Origin: Symbiodinium natans
Taxonomy: Eukaryota > Sar > Dinophyceae > Suessiales > Symbiodiniaceae
NCBI GenBank assembly: GCA_905221605.1
Contig: CAJNDS010002600.1
Location: 1 to 62,000, forward strand
Reading direction: 5' to 3'
Length of the DNA stretch: 62,000 bases
This document shows positions 11,447-23,028 of this stretch, piece after piece (the first letter of the stretch is position 1; every line of letters starts with the position of its first letter). The position numbers and the translations under genes were made by a program. A model generated the notes under the pieces. It was not told the DNA's origin, did no database searches, and saw only the letters and a list, made by a program, of their open reading frames with translations.

Positions 11447-12300
11447 GGAGCCATCTGCCAAGGGCAAGGCATCTTTGAGTCGGCTGCCTGTTCTTCTCCC
11501 ACCTTCCACTCACCAACAAAACTAGAGCAGTATCTGGCGTGCCAGAGCTGGCACATTCTAATCTAGACCGTGGAATCCCGGCTCACATTGGAGCATGGTC
11601 TTGTCTGCCACATCCGTTTTAAGGGCGCAGGGTCCTCAAAGGGTTTTTGAGATTGCAAAGCGGCAAACATGCAAGACAAGCTCTCCTTGCTGCTGGTCAG
11701 TTTGTGCAGGAGCCCTCACCCTTAATCAGTGGAATGGAACCTCTGGACTGCCATGGGCCATGGGCATCTTCCCACCTATCTGTGTATGGACTCGTGTCAC
11801 GTCTCTAAAATGCTGAACGCTGCATGTCGATATCTGAACTACCGATGCAGCAGGAATGCGTGCAATGCGAGTATGGTGATGCAGAGCTGCGAAGCGGCTC
11901 GGAAGAGCGATTCGGCCTCCCAGGCTCCCAAGGCTCCCATTCTCAACTCAAATGGCAGCTTTTGAAGCATGAGCCTCAAACCGATAGGTAAGCCGGCACC
12001 GATCTTCGCGGGCTCAAAAGTGGGGAATCTCAATAAACCGCGGCAAGTGTCCGGTGAAATCCCGGAAGCTTTTGGTGTTCCGATCACGCCCACGTGTCGG
12101 TGCATGGGCTGAAAACGTTGGCTGGGAAGCCGTGCATGGAACACACAAAGCTCTGGCCGTTGAGTGCAACTTTGCGGAAGCATCGGTCTCGAGCTTAAGC
12201 CGGCTTTACGGCGCAAATGTGGCACGTAGGCCCAATTGCGGGAGAAGCTCACCTTTTGAGAACTCAAATGACTCAAATAGCAGCTTGTGTACAGGATGCA
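11447..12300 (+). repeat. 854-bp tandem repeat, unit 1
   Basis: Starts at GGAGCCATCTGCCAAGGGCA and repeats with an exact 854-bp period. Unit 2 differs by very few substitutions, for example at about 12129 against 12983 (GTGCATGGAACAC versus GTGCATGCAACAC). Each unit holds the same short frames on both strands. 854 is not a multiple of three, so no frame reads through. Confidence 0.95.
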
Positions 12301-13154
12301 GGAGCCATCTGCCAAGGGCAAGGCATCTTTGAGTCGGCTGCCTGTTCTTCTCCCACCTTCCACTCACCAACAAAACTAGAGCAGTATCTGGCGTGCCAGA
12401 GCTGGCACATTCTAATCTAGACCGTGGAATCCCGGCTCACATTGGAGCATGGTCTTGTCTGCCACATCCGTTTTAAGGGCGCAGGGTCCTCAAAGGGTTT
12501 TTGAGATTGCAAAGCGGCAAACATGCAAGACAAGCTCTCCTTGCTGCTGGTCAGTTTGTGCAGGAGCCCTCACCCTTAATCAGTGGAATGGAACCTCTGG
12601 ACTGCCATGGGCCATGGGCATCTTCCCACCTATCTGTGTATGGACTCGTGTCACGTCTCTAAAATGCTGAACGCTGCATGTCGATATCTGAACTACCGAT
12701 GCAGCAGGAATGCGTGCAATGCGAGTATGGTGATGCAGAGCTGCGAAGCGGCTCGGAAGAGCGATTCGGCCTCCCAGGCTCCCAAGGCTCCCATTCTCAA
12801 CTCAAATGGCAGCTTTTGAAGCATGAGCCTCAAACCGATAGGTAAGCCGGCACCGATCTTCGCGGGCTCAAAAGTGGGGAATCTCAATAAACCGCGGCAA
12901 GTGTCCGGTGAAATCCCGGAAGCTTTTGGTGTTCCGATCACGCCCACGTGTCGGTGCATGGGCTGAAAACGTTGGCTGGGAAGCCGTGCATGCAACACAC
13001 AAAGCTCTGGCCGTTGAGTGCAACTTTGCGGAAGCATCGGTCTCGAGCTTAAGCCGGCTTTACGGCGCAAATGTGGCACGTAGGCCCAATTGCGGGAGAA
13101 GCTCACCTTTTGAGAACTCAAATGACTCAAATAGCAGCTTGTGTACAGGATGCA
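12301..13154 (+). repeat. 854-bp tandem repeat, unit 2
   Basis: The second unit of the array, same boundaries and length as unit 1. The join with unit 1 carries ACTCAAATGACTCAAATAG, a short tandem duplication that is absent at the left edge of unit 1 (11425-11440). Confidence 0.95.
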
Positions 13155-13958
13155 GGAGCCATCTGCCAAGGGCAAGGCATCTTTGAGTCGGCTGCCTGTT
13201 CTTCTCCCACCTTCCACTCACCAACAAAACTAGAGCAGTATCTGGCGTGCCAGAGCTGGCACATTCTAATCTAGACCGTGGAATCCCGGCTCACATTGGA
13301 GCATGGTCTTGTCTGCCACATCCGTTTTAAGGGCGCAGGGTCCTCAAAGGGTTTTTGAGATTGCAAAGCGGCAAACATGCAAGACAAGCTCTCCTTGCTG
13401 CTGGTCAGTTTGTGCAGGAGCCCTCACCCTTAATCAGTGGAATGGAACCTCTGGACTGCCATGGGCCATGGGCATCTTCCCACCTATCTGTGTATGGACT
13501 CGTGTCACGTCTCTAAAATGCTGAACGCTGCATGTCGATATCTGAACTACCGATGCAGCAGGAATGCGTGCAATGCGAGTATGGTGATGCAGAGCTGCGA
13601 AGCGGCTCGGAAGAGCGATTCGGCCTCCCAGGCTCCCAAGGCTCCCATTCTCAACTCAAATGGCAGCTTTTGAAGCATGAGCCTCAAACCGATAGGTAAG
13701 CCGGCACCGATCTTCGCGGGCTCAAAAGTGGGGAATCTCAATAAACCGCGGCAAGTGTCCGGTGAAATCCCGGAAGCTTTTGGTGTTCCGATCACGCCCA
13801 CGTGTCGGTGCATGGGCTGAAAACGTTGGCTGGGAAGCCGTGCATGCAACACACAAAGCTCTGGCCGTTGAGTGCAACTTTGCGGAAGCATCGGTCTCGA
13901 GCTTAAGCCGGCTTTACGGCGCAAATGTGGCACGTAGGCCCAATTGCGGGAGAAGCTC
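13155..13958 (+). repeat. 854-bp tandem repeat, unit 3 (3'-truncated)
   Basis: Identical to units 1 and 2 until about 13950. There the sequence switches from GGGAGAAGCTCACC to GGGAGAAGCTCAACAATTTC and enters a different repeat family, so the last ~50 bp are missing. Confidence 0.95.
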
Positions 13959-14260
13959 AACAATTTCGAGGTTGACAAGAGCCTGGAGGTCAGACCGTTA
14001 AGAACTTCGCAGTTCCTAGGTGCAGAGAAGGGCAGAATCTGTCGGTGGAGTGGGCATTGCACAGAGGGTGGCCTGCATAACTGGGCCTTGTGGAATCGTC
14101 AACGGAGGGTAAGCAACGGCTCCAGTTCCTTGACCGCGGAACATCGTGAAGCAAGCTCGCAAGAAGACCTTCCAACTGGCCAATGAGCAGACAGCTTGGG
14201 CTCACGAGCTCGTAGTCGGAGCGCGCGTCCTGAGATGCATTTATCCAAGGAGGTGTCTCG
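13959..14260 (+). repeat. Dispersed repeat family F
   Basis: Matches 9430-9730 and 19570-19870. Landmarks are GGGCAGAATCTGTCGGT, CACAGAGGGTGGCCTGCATA, ACGGCTCCAG and GGCCAATGAGNAGACAGCTT. The end of the family recurs near 23930-24010. Confidence 0.75.
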
Positions 14261-14790
14261 CGCTCTTACTTTTGAGGGCGGCGCACTCCTACTTATGAGG
14301 GCGGCTTGGAGTAAGAAGCAGCGAAAGAGCTTTGGCGTCCTGCTGCTTTCGAAGATCCTTGAGAGGCATGGGAAAGGCCATGTGACATCTCTGGTGTCCA
14401 GACAGCTCTCGCGCGATGACTCGGGCTTCCACCATTGGCGTCTAGGGTTTAGGTCTTGGATGCCTAGGATGCCTAGGCCAACAGCCAACATTGGGCGCAG
14501 CGCAGCAGACAGCACACCACCCAACTCACCCAGCAGGTTGAGGCTGGGACCAGGGCCTCGTGCAGCTGAGCAGGAGGGACCTTAGGCCCGGAGTAGCCAG
14601 CCCAAGCGTGCCTTTTATCGGGGTCCACCAAGTGAGCATCTGCAGCCAACCCCCCGTCCGTCGCAGGACGGAGCGTGCATTGTATAAGAAGACCATCCCT
14701 GCAACATTCTACACAATCGTCTCAGTGCTGTCATGTATGGTGTTATATGGTGTTCCACGGTGTTCCACTGCAACTTGGAGGTGCCTTGGC
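14261..14790. other. No gene recognised
   Basis: Sequence between families F and E. A short CTTGGATGCCTAGGATGCCTAGG duplication lies at about 14456-14477. No supportable gene. Confidence 0.4.
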
Positions 14791-15430
14791 TTTGCCTCAT
14801 ACAAAACTTCCCAAGCGCAACGGGGCCGGGTGTCCAACCACTGGGATGTACTCGCCTTCCAGGGCTGAAGCGATCTCGAATCTAGCGCCCCGGGGAAAAA
14901 CCTCTTCTGGGAGCTGATGCTGGGGAATCTTGCGCGAAAGATCACGAAAAGGATGTGCTTTCAAAGACACTGTCGTTGAGCATCACGGCAATCACGCACG
15001 CTAATTGCGACAGAAGCTTTAAGGTAGCAGCAAGGGTGCGACTTCCTGCTAGAAGGTTCATAGCCTAATGCTTCAGGTTAAGAGAAACACTGAACCTCCC
15101 AAGCGCTGCGTCTGGAGTCACGTTTCGTTGCCCTGGTCCCTTTCTTCCTTGTGTCTAGAGCTTATGGTAGAACCCCGCTTCTGGAGACTTGAGCACACCG
15201 CTTGACAGGGAACGTTGGACCATGAGAGTGAGCTCCTGAGCTTTAGACCCAAGGTACGAAGTCATGGTGGGGAGTGAACACGTCGATTCAAACTATTGAA
15301 CTGCAACGGCTGGAGCTGAATCCGACACATCGAGACACGGTTATAGCTGTACATCTAGATCCTGGAACAAGGAGAAAGTGCCCCAGATCATCGAAGGGAG
15401 TGGTTTCAAAGACTAGACTCTGTACGACCA
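14791..15430 (+). repeat. Dispersed repeat family E, copy 1
   Basis: About 0.6 kb matched at 20040-20735 and 24240-24945. Landmarks in order are CCAAGCGCAACGGGCCGGG, CTTGCGCGAAAGATCACGAA, TTTAAGGTAGCAGCAAGGG, GGAGTCACGTNTCGTTGCCC and AACGTTGGACCATGAGAGTG. Copies keep the same order, with only small indels. Confidence 0.85.
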
Positions 15431-15954
15431 GGGCTTCATCTCCAGGCGTTGACCAGTAGCATGGGGAGATTTGGAGCCTCTTGAGACATGTGACGTCGAT
15501 GACCTTCGATGACTTCGATGCCTCGCCTCCAACTCTTTCAAGAAGCGAGTGGTCCGGGAGCAGTTCTACGCGGCTACGGCTTTCGGGCATTCGCCGCGAG
15601 TGAATTTCGCCAAGGCTCTGCCCCGTGGGCTGCCGCCTGGCCCGAGAATGGACGCCGAAGCCACGAAATCGCCGAAGGTGCTCTTTGCAGGGGGCAGGTG
15701 GGAATGTGAAGCAAATCAACGTCTATCGATGCATTTTCTGACCTGGACAATGGATCTGGAAGTTGAATCCCCGCTAACAGTGAGTGTTATTCCAGGTCGG
15801 GGAGGCCGAAAGTCCGTGTGCGTTCCTGGGGGGTCGGAACGTGAGGGCCTGCAGACCCTGAACGCTCCCTGAACCTGTGAGAAGCCCCTGGAGGTCACGA
15901 AGGTGTAAACCTAGGAGGCCACACGGGGCCCGTCAGTGGTGAAAGTCCATATTC
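15431..15954. repeat. Family H fragment and unassigned sequence
   Basis: Positions about 15490-15640 (GCGAGTGGTCCGGGAGCAG, then GGGCATTCGCCGCGA) match 7320-7440, 26125-26250 and 27480-27600. The remainder to 15954 is unassigned, with no gene I can support. Confidence 0.6.
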
Positions 15955-15959
15955 TTGCT

Positions 15960-16235
15960 GACCACGCTTGATAGGGTGGGGAAAGGCAGGGTTGGCCTAG
16001 GAACTCCCATTCGGACCCTGTTTGGCGGGTCCGACTGGGTGGTGCCCAAGAGTTCCCGTGAATTTGGCCCGACCCTTCCGGACCTTCCCTTTCGGACCCT
16101 GTTTACGGAAATACCAAAAGGAAACCCGGCGTCGCCCGGCGTCGCCCGCGCCTCTGGGGGCAAGGTCCGAAAGGGTCGGGCCACCCTTCCGGACCCTGTT
16201 CCCAAGGACACCGAGGGTCACCCTTGCGGACCCCT
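15960..16235 (+). repeat. GC-rich hairpin-forming element
   Basis: The phrase TTCGGACCCTGTT occurs twice (about 16011 and 16098), with variant TTCCGGACCCTGTT at about 16187. Positions 16066-16086 and 16162-16182 form an inverted repeat of 21 bp with one mismatch around a ~75-bp loop that includes a tandem CCCGGCGTCG pair. Three overlapping open frames on both strands are products of the GC-rich composition. The structure resembles a MITE-like fold-back element, but I cannot define clean terminal repeats or a target duplication. Confidence 0.55.
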
Positions 16236-16900
16236 GGAGAACTCGAGGGTCTGAACTTTGCGTGTCATTGGGGCGGCTGATGGGCTATATTCGGCTATAT
16301 GTGTCGATGGCTGGGGGAACTTTTCCTGGCACCTTCGCACCTGTATATGGAAGCATCGACAATCCAGATGCCGAGATTACCAATGGCCGTGTCCTGCACG
16401 AGCATCACGGAAGCCTGGCTATGGCCTTGGCATTGGGGACGGGGTGGCACCAGACACGGAAATAGACATGAGGCTGAAGCCGAGATTGCAAATACGAAAG
16501 AATGTCGAGGGAGCATGGTTTTGGCCGATGATCGGAAGTGTTGAAGCGTGCACAGGCTTCCCGAGAAACAGAAGCTACAAATGGAGAAGCAATCTCGGTC
16601 GAACTTTGGATGTTTGGGGATGCCAGCGGGCTGCATCAGTGAAAGGCCTGGATCTCCAACTACCGTCTCGACTTTTGACCTTGGGTAACGTCCCGTGTGC
16701 AGCACCTGCCGCTCACGACGGGCATCAGTGTATCTCCCTCTGGGCAAAAGCTCAGCACAGGCATAGGCCACGGCATCTTCGCACCTGTGTGTACATGGGA
16801 TCGTCAGCGGAGGGCCAGGAGCATCTCCAATGGTTCCTTGACCGCAGAATCTCGTGCAGCAAGCTGACGTCACGAACCGGCCGCTAGCCCAATGGAGCTA
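16236..16900 (+). repeat. Mosaic of families A, C and B
   Basis: Family A lies at about 16260-16525, family C at 16555-16625 and family B at 16805-16915. A CCCGTGTGCAGCACCTGCCGC segment at about 16690-16760 matches 26355-26430 and 27710-27790. No recognisable protein. Confidence 0.65.
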
Positions 16901-19900
16901 AAGGGCTGAGCTGGGAGTCCTGACTTTCGCCAACTTCGCGCTTAGCGGTTTTTGTCTGAAACCTTGTGGTGGCGACATGCTCCAGCGCCGCTTGATGGGC
17001 TGCAAGTGGAACCCGCCCGCCCATTGTGAAGCGCTGCGGACTGAAGGGGCACAGGGGGCAACAAGAGAGCTGTTGAAGGATGCGGATCGCTTCTGGCGGA
17101 GAGATGCGGACAGGACCTGCTTTGCGCAAAGGGGTCATGAAGTGGCCTCGAGGTTGCATTCCGCCATCAGCAATCCGCGCGAATTGCAAGTTCGCACGTT
17201 TGGGTCCACGTTCGGCAGCTACATCGTACGTGGTACACGAGATTGTCAGCGGAGGGCAAGGTGCATCTCCAATGCTTCCTTGACCGCAGAATATCGTGAA
17301 GCAAGCTGGTGTCACGAACCTGCCGCTGGCCCAATCCGGAGCTAAAACGCTGAGGGGCTGGGAGTCTTCACTTTCGTTACATTCGCTAAATGCCCTAAAT
17401 GCCCTTCTCTGAAACCTCGTCGCCCTCAATTCAAGCGGAGAGTGGTCCGGGAGCAGCTCTACGCGGCCACGGCTCTCGGGCATTGGCCGCCATGGAATTG
17501 CGCGACGTGCTCTGCATTGCTCTGCATTGCTCTGCACTGTGGGCTGCAGCGGAATTTTTCTGGTCATCTTCGCACCGAGCGGACCCGAGGAGATCAAAGT
17601 GGAAGCCCTGTAAATGTAAAGGTTGACAAAGTCGACAAGGGCGACGCTGGCCTGGTACATGCCAGTGCTATCTGGGGTCCTGTAAGCCAAGGCCCTGCTG
17701 ATGGAACTTTTCTATCGGCAGTCAGTTTCGAACTGTGGATGTCATTGGGACTGCCGGTGGGCTATGTGATGCTGTCAGTGACGGTGAGACTTTTCTGGGC
17801 GTCTTCGCACCGAATCAGCGGAGGGCAAGAAGCGGAACATCTTGCGGATCAAGCGGCAAGTTGGGGACCGAAATGATGAACCGGCCGATCACGAACCTGG
17901 CCTTGCACGAGCCTCGCGGAAACCTGGCTATGGCGTTGGAGACGGGGTGGCGGCAGACGCGGGAATTGACATGAGGCTGAAGGCGAGACTGCAAATACAA
18001 AAGTATGTCGAGGGATCATGGTTTGGTGAGCTCACGAGGCATTGGTAACATTCCGTGTGCAGCATGCGCTGCTCACGAAGGGCATTAGTAACTTCTTCTG
18101 GGCAAAAGCTCAGCACGCGTATAGGCCACCAGACTCGTTTTTCCCAGGCCCGGCGTTGTGTGGATCGACCACTTTATCCTCCTCTGCATGAGAGGAGACA
18201 TTGGGACCCTGCAATGCTGCACTTCATTCCAGTTTGAAGGCGCTGCAATCCCCCCTCCAAAAAGAAACTCCGGAGCATTCCCGGCAAACGCAGCGCATTC
18301 CAAGCTCGGAGCTCATTATGCGGAGGCAGCAAGGAAGGTATCCTGTCAGAGGCAAGATGATGAAGCTGCGGTCGAGCAAAATACACAGGCTTTGACACGC
18401 ATGAGCGAGGATGCATGCTGTGGCGGGGTGCTGATGTGGCCTGCCATGCAGGATCGTCCGTGGCCCGACGTTCAGGAGATCACGAGCAGCCACTCCTTAA
18501 TGCAGGTCTTGGAGTCTGACATGAGAGGCGACCCATAGCAGGGAGCGCCCTGCCGAAGCAAGCAGTAATCAGAATTTTTTCAGGCGCGGGAATGGCGCAC
18601 GGACCGTTCGTGAAAAGCATGGACACCCGAGCTCTATGGATTCTATGGTATCTGCGGGGCATCTCTGGGCCGTTGCGGCAGGCAGCCTGTCCACGGGCGC
18701 CATGGGCTGCTTTTGCTGCTTTTGCTATATCGTCCTTGAAGAGGGACCAACATGCCACAGGCAAGATTTTCGAGGCATTCATGTTGCAGGCCTAGAGCAG
18801 GAAGAACACACGACACAGGATGGCTGTGCCGTGGCCATGTGTTTCCTACCGGCCGACGCCTCGCGATAATCGGTTCGTGAAACATCACGAGAAGGGAGGC
18901 TAAGAGCCTGCAATCTCGGGCGTTTCAGCTGTTTCAACGTCTGAGGTTGCAGTTCTGCCTCCCCCGACCTGCCAGAAGCCGTACTGCAACCTTGCATTTG
19001 GGAAGGCTCCCTTGCGATTCTAGCTCCACTTGCGAGGAATCGGATTGGTAGCCCTCGAATTCGGCCCATGCAAGAAATACTCAGGTTTCTCTAGTCGCGG
19101 ATGCTCAAATCAATGCAACTTTCAACTTGTAAGACCTGCGAGCCTGTGAGCTGCAGATTTTCGGAAGCGCTTGTCGGAGAGGCCACGAAGGATCCATGTT
19201 GGTTGTGCCGCAGTTGTGCCACACCTGCCTCGCAGCTGCGGACTTGAATGAAGCAAGCCAAACAACTCGAAGGATGAGTCAAAGCCCAAGCCCAAAGACG
19301 TCAAGAGCATCAATCAACCACTCGGTCAATGGAACCTCCGTCTCGGCAGCCTTTCCTGACCCTGGAGCAGACATGGAAGGCGAAGGCTGCACTTACTGCC
19401 TTGCTGACCCTAGAACAGACATGGGAGGCGAAGGCTGCTCTTGCTTTTGAGGGTGGCGCTGCAACCTAAGAGGACAGGCCGTAAAAGCAAACAGGTCGCC
19501 GTTGGGCCGCAGCAGTTCCTAAACTCAAATGCTGTAGACCGACGCCAGATCTGAGGCGTGCAGACACAAACTTCGTAGTTCTCGGAGGCAGATAAAGGGC
19601 AGAATCTGTCGGTAGAGTGGACATTGCACAGAGGGTGGCCTGCATAACTGAGCCCTTTGGAATCTTCAGCGGAGGGCAAGCAACGGCTCCAGCGTTTCCT
19701 TGACCGCGGAACATCGCGAAGCAAGCTGAGGCTCGAAATGACAAGCCGGCCGATCACGAACCTGCTCTTGCACAGATCGGCCTTGTTCACAAGAAGGCCT
19801 CACAGATGGCCAATGAGTAGACAGCTTAGGCTCACGAGCTCGCCGTCTGTGCGCGCATCCTGAGATACAGTCCGTGTTGAATGAGAAGATCATCCCGAAG

Positions 19901-19951
19901 ACGCTGTGCTTGCGCTCAAGAAGCCCAGTGCGCATGCAACATTCACAGAAG
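16901..19951 (+). repeat. ~3-kb segmental duplication, copy 2
   Basis: The second copy of 6814-9809, in the same orientation. It carries an extra ~25 bp near 17146 and ~35 bp near 17690, and lacks 3 bp at about 19340. Divergence starts abruptly after ATTCACAGAAGA (19940-19951), where copy 1 enters a different sequence. The small indel count and near-identity point to a recent event. Confidence 0.9.
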
Positions 19952-20808
19952 ATGCTGGCCTGAGATACACAATCGTCTCAGTGCTGTCATGTACGGTGTT
20001 CCACTGCAACTTGGAGGTGCCTTGGCTTTGCCTCACACAAAACTTCCCAAGCGCAACGGGCCGGGTGTCCCACCATTGGGATGCACTCACGTTACAGGAC
20101 TGAAACGCTCTCGAATCTAGGGCCCGGGGAAAAACCTCTTGTGGGAGCTGATGCTGGGGAATCTTGCGCGAAAGATCACGAATGATTCGACGAATGAGGG
20201 TCGAAGGGATGTGCTTTCAAAGACACTGTCGTTGAGCATCACGGCAATCCCATCCGAAGTCGAGTGCATTGAGGATCCCAAATCTTTAAGACCGTTCCCT
20301 TTGGCAGGGAAGCCGCAGCGCATTGAACAGATGACGCTCTGGGCTTTGAGTCGGTGCTTGTCGAGTTTAAGGCGCACAATGCGCACACGTGACAGAAGCT
20401 TTAAGGTAGCAGCAAGGGTGCGACTTCCTGCTAGAGGGTTTATAGCCTAGCCTAAATGCTTGAGGTTAAGAGAAACACTGAACCTCCCAAGGGCCGCGTC
20501 TGGAGTCACGTGTCGTTGCCCTGGTCCGAGTCTTCCTTCTGTCTAGAGCTTATGGTAGAACCCCGCTTCTGGAGACTTGAGCACACCGCTTTTGACAGGG
20601 AACGTTGGACCATGAGAGTGAGCTCCTGAGCTTTAGACCCAAGGTACGAAGTCATGGTGAGGAGACTTCGATGGACACTATTGAACTGCAAAGGCCGAAG
20701 CTGAATCCGACAAATTGAGACACAGTTATAGTGGCGTGGCTGCGCCAAAGTCCCTCAATCACCGCAACCCTCGATCCAAGAAGGCGCTTCGGCGACGCGA
20801 AAGACACC
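19952..20808 (+). repeat. Dispersed repeat family E, copy 2
   Basis: Family E from about 20040 to 20735, preceded by the lead-in ATACACAATCGTCTCAGTGC that also precedes copy 3. It differs from copies 1 and 3 by an inserted ~130-bp segment around 20180-20370 that matches 10200-10300 (GACGAATGAGGGTCGAAGG). Confidence 0.75.
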
Positions 20809-21932
20809 GCAAGCTGCCTGGCGCAGAGCTCCATCGAATGGCTTAATTGGCTGAATTGTCACCGGGTTGGTCGACCGCTGCTAGACCCTTGAAGCCCTGT
20901 CACCGTATAAGTTCGAGGTCCGTAGGCCGCGCATGAAGGCTTGGCAGAGCTTCCACAGCGGTGCAGCCGAGCCCAGAGCTGGAGGTCCTTAGCGATAGCT
21001 GGGCATGCTCAGGAGCCGCAAAAGCGTCCGACGCCTCAGCTGTAAGAGTTAGGCGGATGAGGGCTTGCAGCTGAACTGAACCCTTGTTGGTGGAGCTGCA
21101 CAGTTGGGTTCGAAGCTGTTTTGGCCTTCAATCAGTCTTCAATCCCACAGCTCGGACCTCCGAAGTCTTGATGCATGCTAAAGAGAGGCTTACCCCCAAC
21201 CACCTCCGAGCAGCGGCGTCGTTTTTGTTACGTAGCACTTCTAGTATTTAGAGCGTCAAGCCCAGCAGGCACTCAAGAGCGCAAAGCACATCTACCTTGC
21301 CTGGAATTGCGATGCTAGTGTTTCAGAAAGCCCCAAACCCTCCCACCCACCCAAATCTGTGTGATGCAAATCAAAGCTTCTGAGGACTACACTTGTGGAC
21401 GACTTGGCCATCCCACAACCAATTGTCTGCGAAATGGTGTCGAAAAGCGGATTTCTGTACACAAAAAGCGATGCCTGTTTCGACATCTTTACTGAACACG
21501 CTTTTGAGTATGCGAGCTTGCCTCTTGAAGCAAACATTGACGATGTAGTCTCAGCAGCGCTGCTGACCAATCCCGGAAGGGCGATGCTAATCCTAAACAC
21601 ACAGACAAAAAGGACCAACAGCTTGATCAGTCATGACGGGGTGGACATCCTTGACCGGATAGAAGCGGGGCGGCATGCTGCCTCTTATCCAGTCGTCTCA
21701 CCCTGCGGCAGCTCTCTGCAGCGGTCTTTGGCCGATGATCGGTAGCTTTGCCGCATGCATAGGTCCCTCGAACTGTGGATGTCATTGGGGCTGCCGGTGG
21801 GCTATGTGATGCTGTGTGTCGGTGCTGTGGGACTTTTCTGGGCGTCTTCGCACCGAATCACCGGAGCGCAAGAAGCGGAACATCTTGCAGCTCGAGTGGC
21901 AAGCTGAGGACCGAAATGATGACGACACTTTG
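20809..21932 (+). repeat. 1.1-kb tandem duplication, unit 1
   Basis: Starts GCAAGCTGCCTGGCGCAGAG and is followed directly by unit 2. Unit 1 is 14 bp longer because of CGCCTCAGCTGTAA near 21031-21044, which unit 2 lacks; the breakpoints share GA, as in a small slippage or microhomology deletion. The 3' part of each unit is family A. Confidence 0.9.
21371..21745 (+). CDS. Unrecognised protein-like exon, copy 1
   Basis: I do not recognise this protein. The frame opens after a stop at about 21362 and reads through 21745. Roughly the first 78 codons, to about 21603, are protein-like: they include LAIPQPIVCEMVSKSGFLYT and LPLEANIDDVVSAALLTNPG, with alternating hydrophobic and charged residues and few repeats. 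After 21603 the frame enters family A DNA and the likeness ends, so the real piece is probably one exon of about 230 bp. There is no in-frame ATG at the head; GTG at 21395 is only the first formally usable codon. The identical frame recurs 1110 bp downstream. Confidence 0.3.
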   Translation, partial: SKLLRTTLVDDLAIPQPIVCEMVSKSGFLYTKSDACFDIFTEHAFEYASLPLEANIDDVVSAALLTNPGRAMLILNTQTKRTNSLISHDGVDILDRIEAGRHAASYPVVSPCGSSLQRSLADDR

Positions 21933-23028
21933 GCAAGCTGCCTGGCGCAGAGCTCCATCGAATGGCTTAATTGGCTGAATTGTCACCGGGTTGGTCGACC
22001 GCTGCTAGACCCTTGAAGCCCTGTCACCGTATAAGTTCGAGGTCCGTAGGCCGCGCATGAAGGCTTGGCAGAGCTTCCACAGCGGTGCAGCCGAGCCCAG
22101 AGCTGGAGGTCCTTAGCGATAGCTGGGCATGCTCAGGAGCCGCAAAAGCGTCCGAGAGTTAGGCGGATGAGGGCTTGCAGCTGAACTGAACCCTTGTTGG
22201 TGGAGCTGCACAGTTGGGTTCGAAGCTGTTTTGGCCTTCAATCAGTCTTCAATCCCACAGCTCGGACCTCCGAAGTCTTGATGCATGCTAAAGAGAGGCT
22301 TACCCCCAACCACCTCCGAGCAGCGGCGTCGTTTTTGTTACGTAGCACTTCTAGTATTTAGAGCGTCAAGCCCAGCAGGCACTCAAGAGCGCAAAGCACA
22401 TCTACCTTGCCTGGAATTGCGATGCTAGTGTTTCAGAAAGCCCCAAACCCTCCCACCCACCCAAATCTGTGTGATGCAAATCAAAGCTTCTGAGGACTAC
22501 ACTTGTGGACGACTTGGCCATCCCACAACCAATTGTCTGCGAAATGGTGTCGAAAAGCGGATTTCTGTACACAAAAAGCGATGCCTGTTTCGACATCTTT
22601 ACTGAACACGCTTTTGAGTATGCGAGCTTGCCTCTTGAAGCAAACATTGACGATGTAGTCTCAGCAGCGCTGCTGACCAATCCCGGAAGGGCGATGCTAA
22701 TCCTAAACACACAGACAAAAAGGACCAACAGCTTGATCAGTCATGACGGGGTGGACATCCTTGACCGGATAGAAGCGGGGCGGCATGCTGCCTCTTATCC
22801 AGTCGTCTCACCCTGCGGCAGCTCTCTGCAGCGGTCTTTGGCCGATGATCGGTAGCTTTGCCGCATGCATAGGTCCCTCGAACTGTGGATGTCATTGGGG
22901 CTGCCGGTGGGCTATGTGATGCTGTGTGTCGGTGCTGTGGGACTTTTCTGGGCGTCTTCGCACCGAATCACCGGAGCGCAAGAAGCGGAACATCTTGCAG
23001 CTCGAGTGGCAAGCTGAGGACCGACATG
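21933..23028 (+). repeat. 1.1-kb tandem duplication, unit 2
   Basis: Near-identical to unit 1 apart from the 14-bp deletion and a few substitutions at the distal end (GACCGAAATGATGACG versus GACCGACATGATGAAG). It ends where the sequence continues into family A material with GAAGCAGTCGATCACGAACG. Confidence 0.9.
22481..22855 (+). CDS. Unrecognised protein-like exon, copy 2
   Basis: The second copy of the ~78-codon protein-like segment, same boundaries relative to the tandem unit and the same peptide over its whole length. Since both copies sit inside a recent duplication, their identity says nothing about selection. No intron signals strong enough to connect them to neighbours are visible. 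Confidence 0.3.
   Translation, partial: SKLLRTTLVDDLAIPQPIVCEMVSKSGFLYTKSDACFDIFTEHAFEYASLPLEANIDDVVSAALLTNPGRAMLILNTQTKRTNSLISHDGVDILDRIEAGRHAASYPVVSPCGSSLQRSLADDR

Noticed and set aside
11595-14062. Repeated frames of 73, 78, 92 and 171-174 codons in the 854-bp units
   Set aside because: Identical only because the DNA is duplicated; both strands are open and no motif is present.
15933-16254. Overlapping ORFs in the GC-rich element
   Set aside because: Three mutually overlapping frames on both strands follow from base composition and the inverted repeat.
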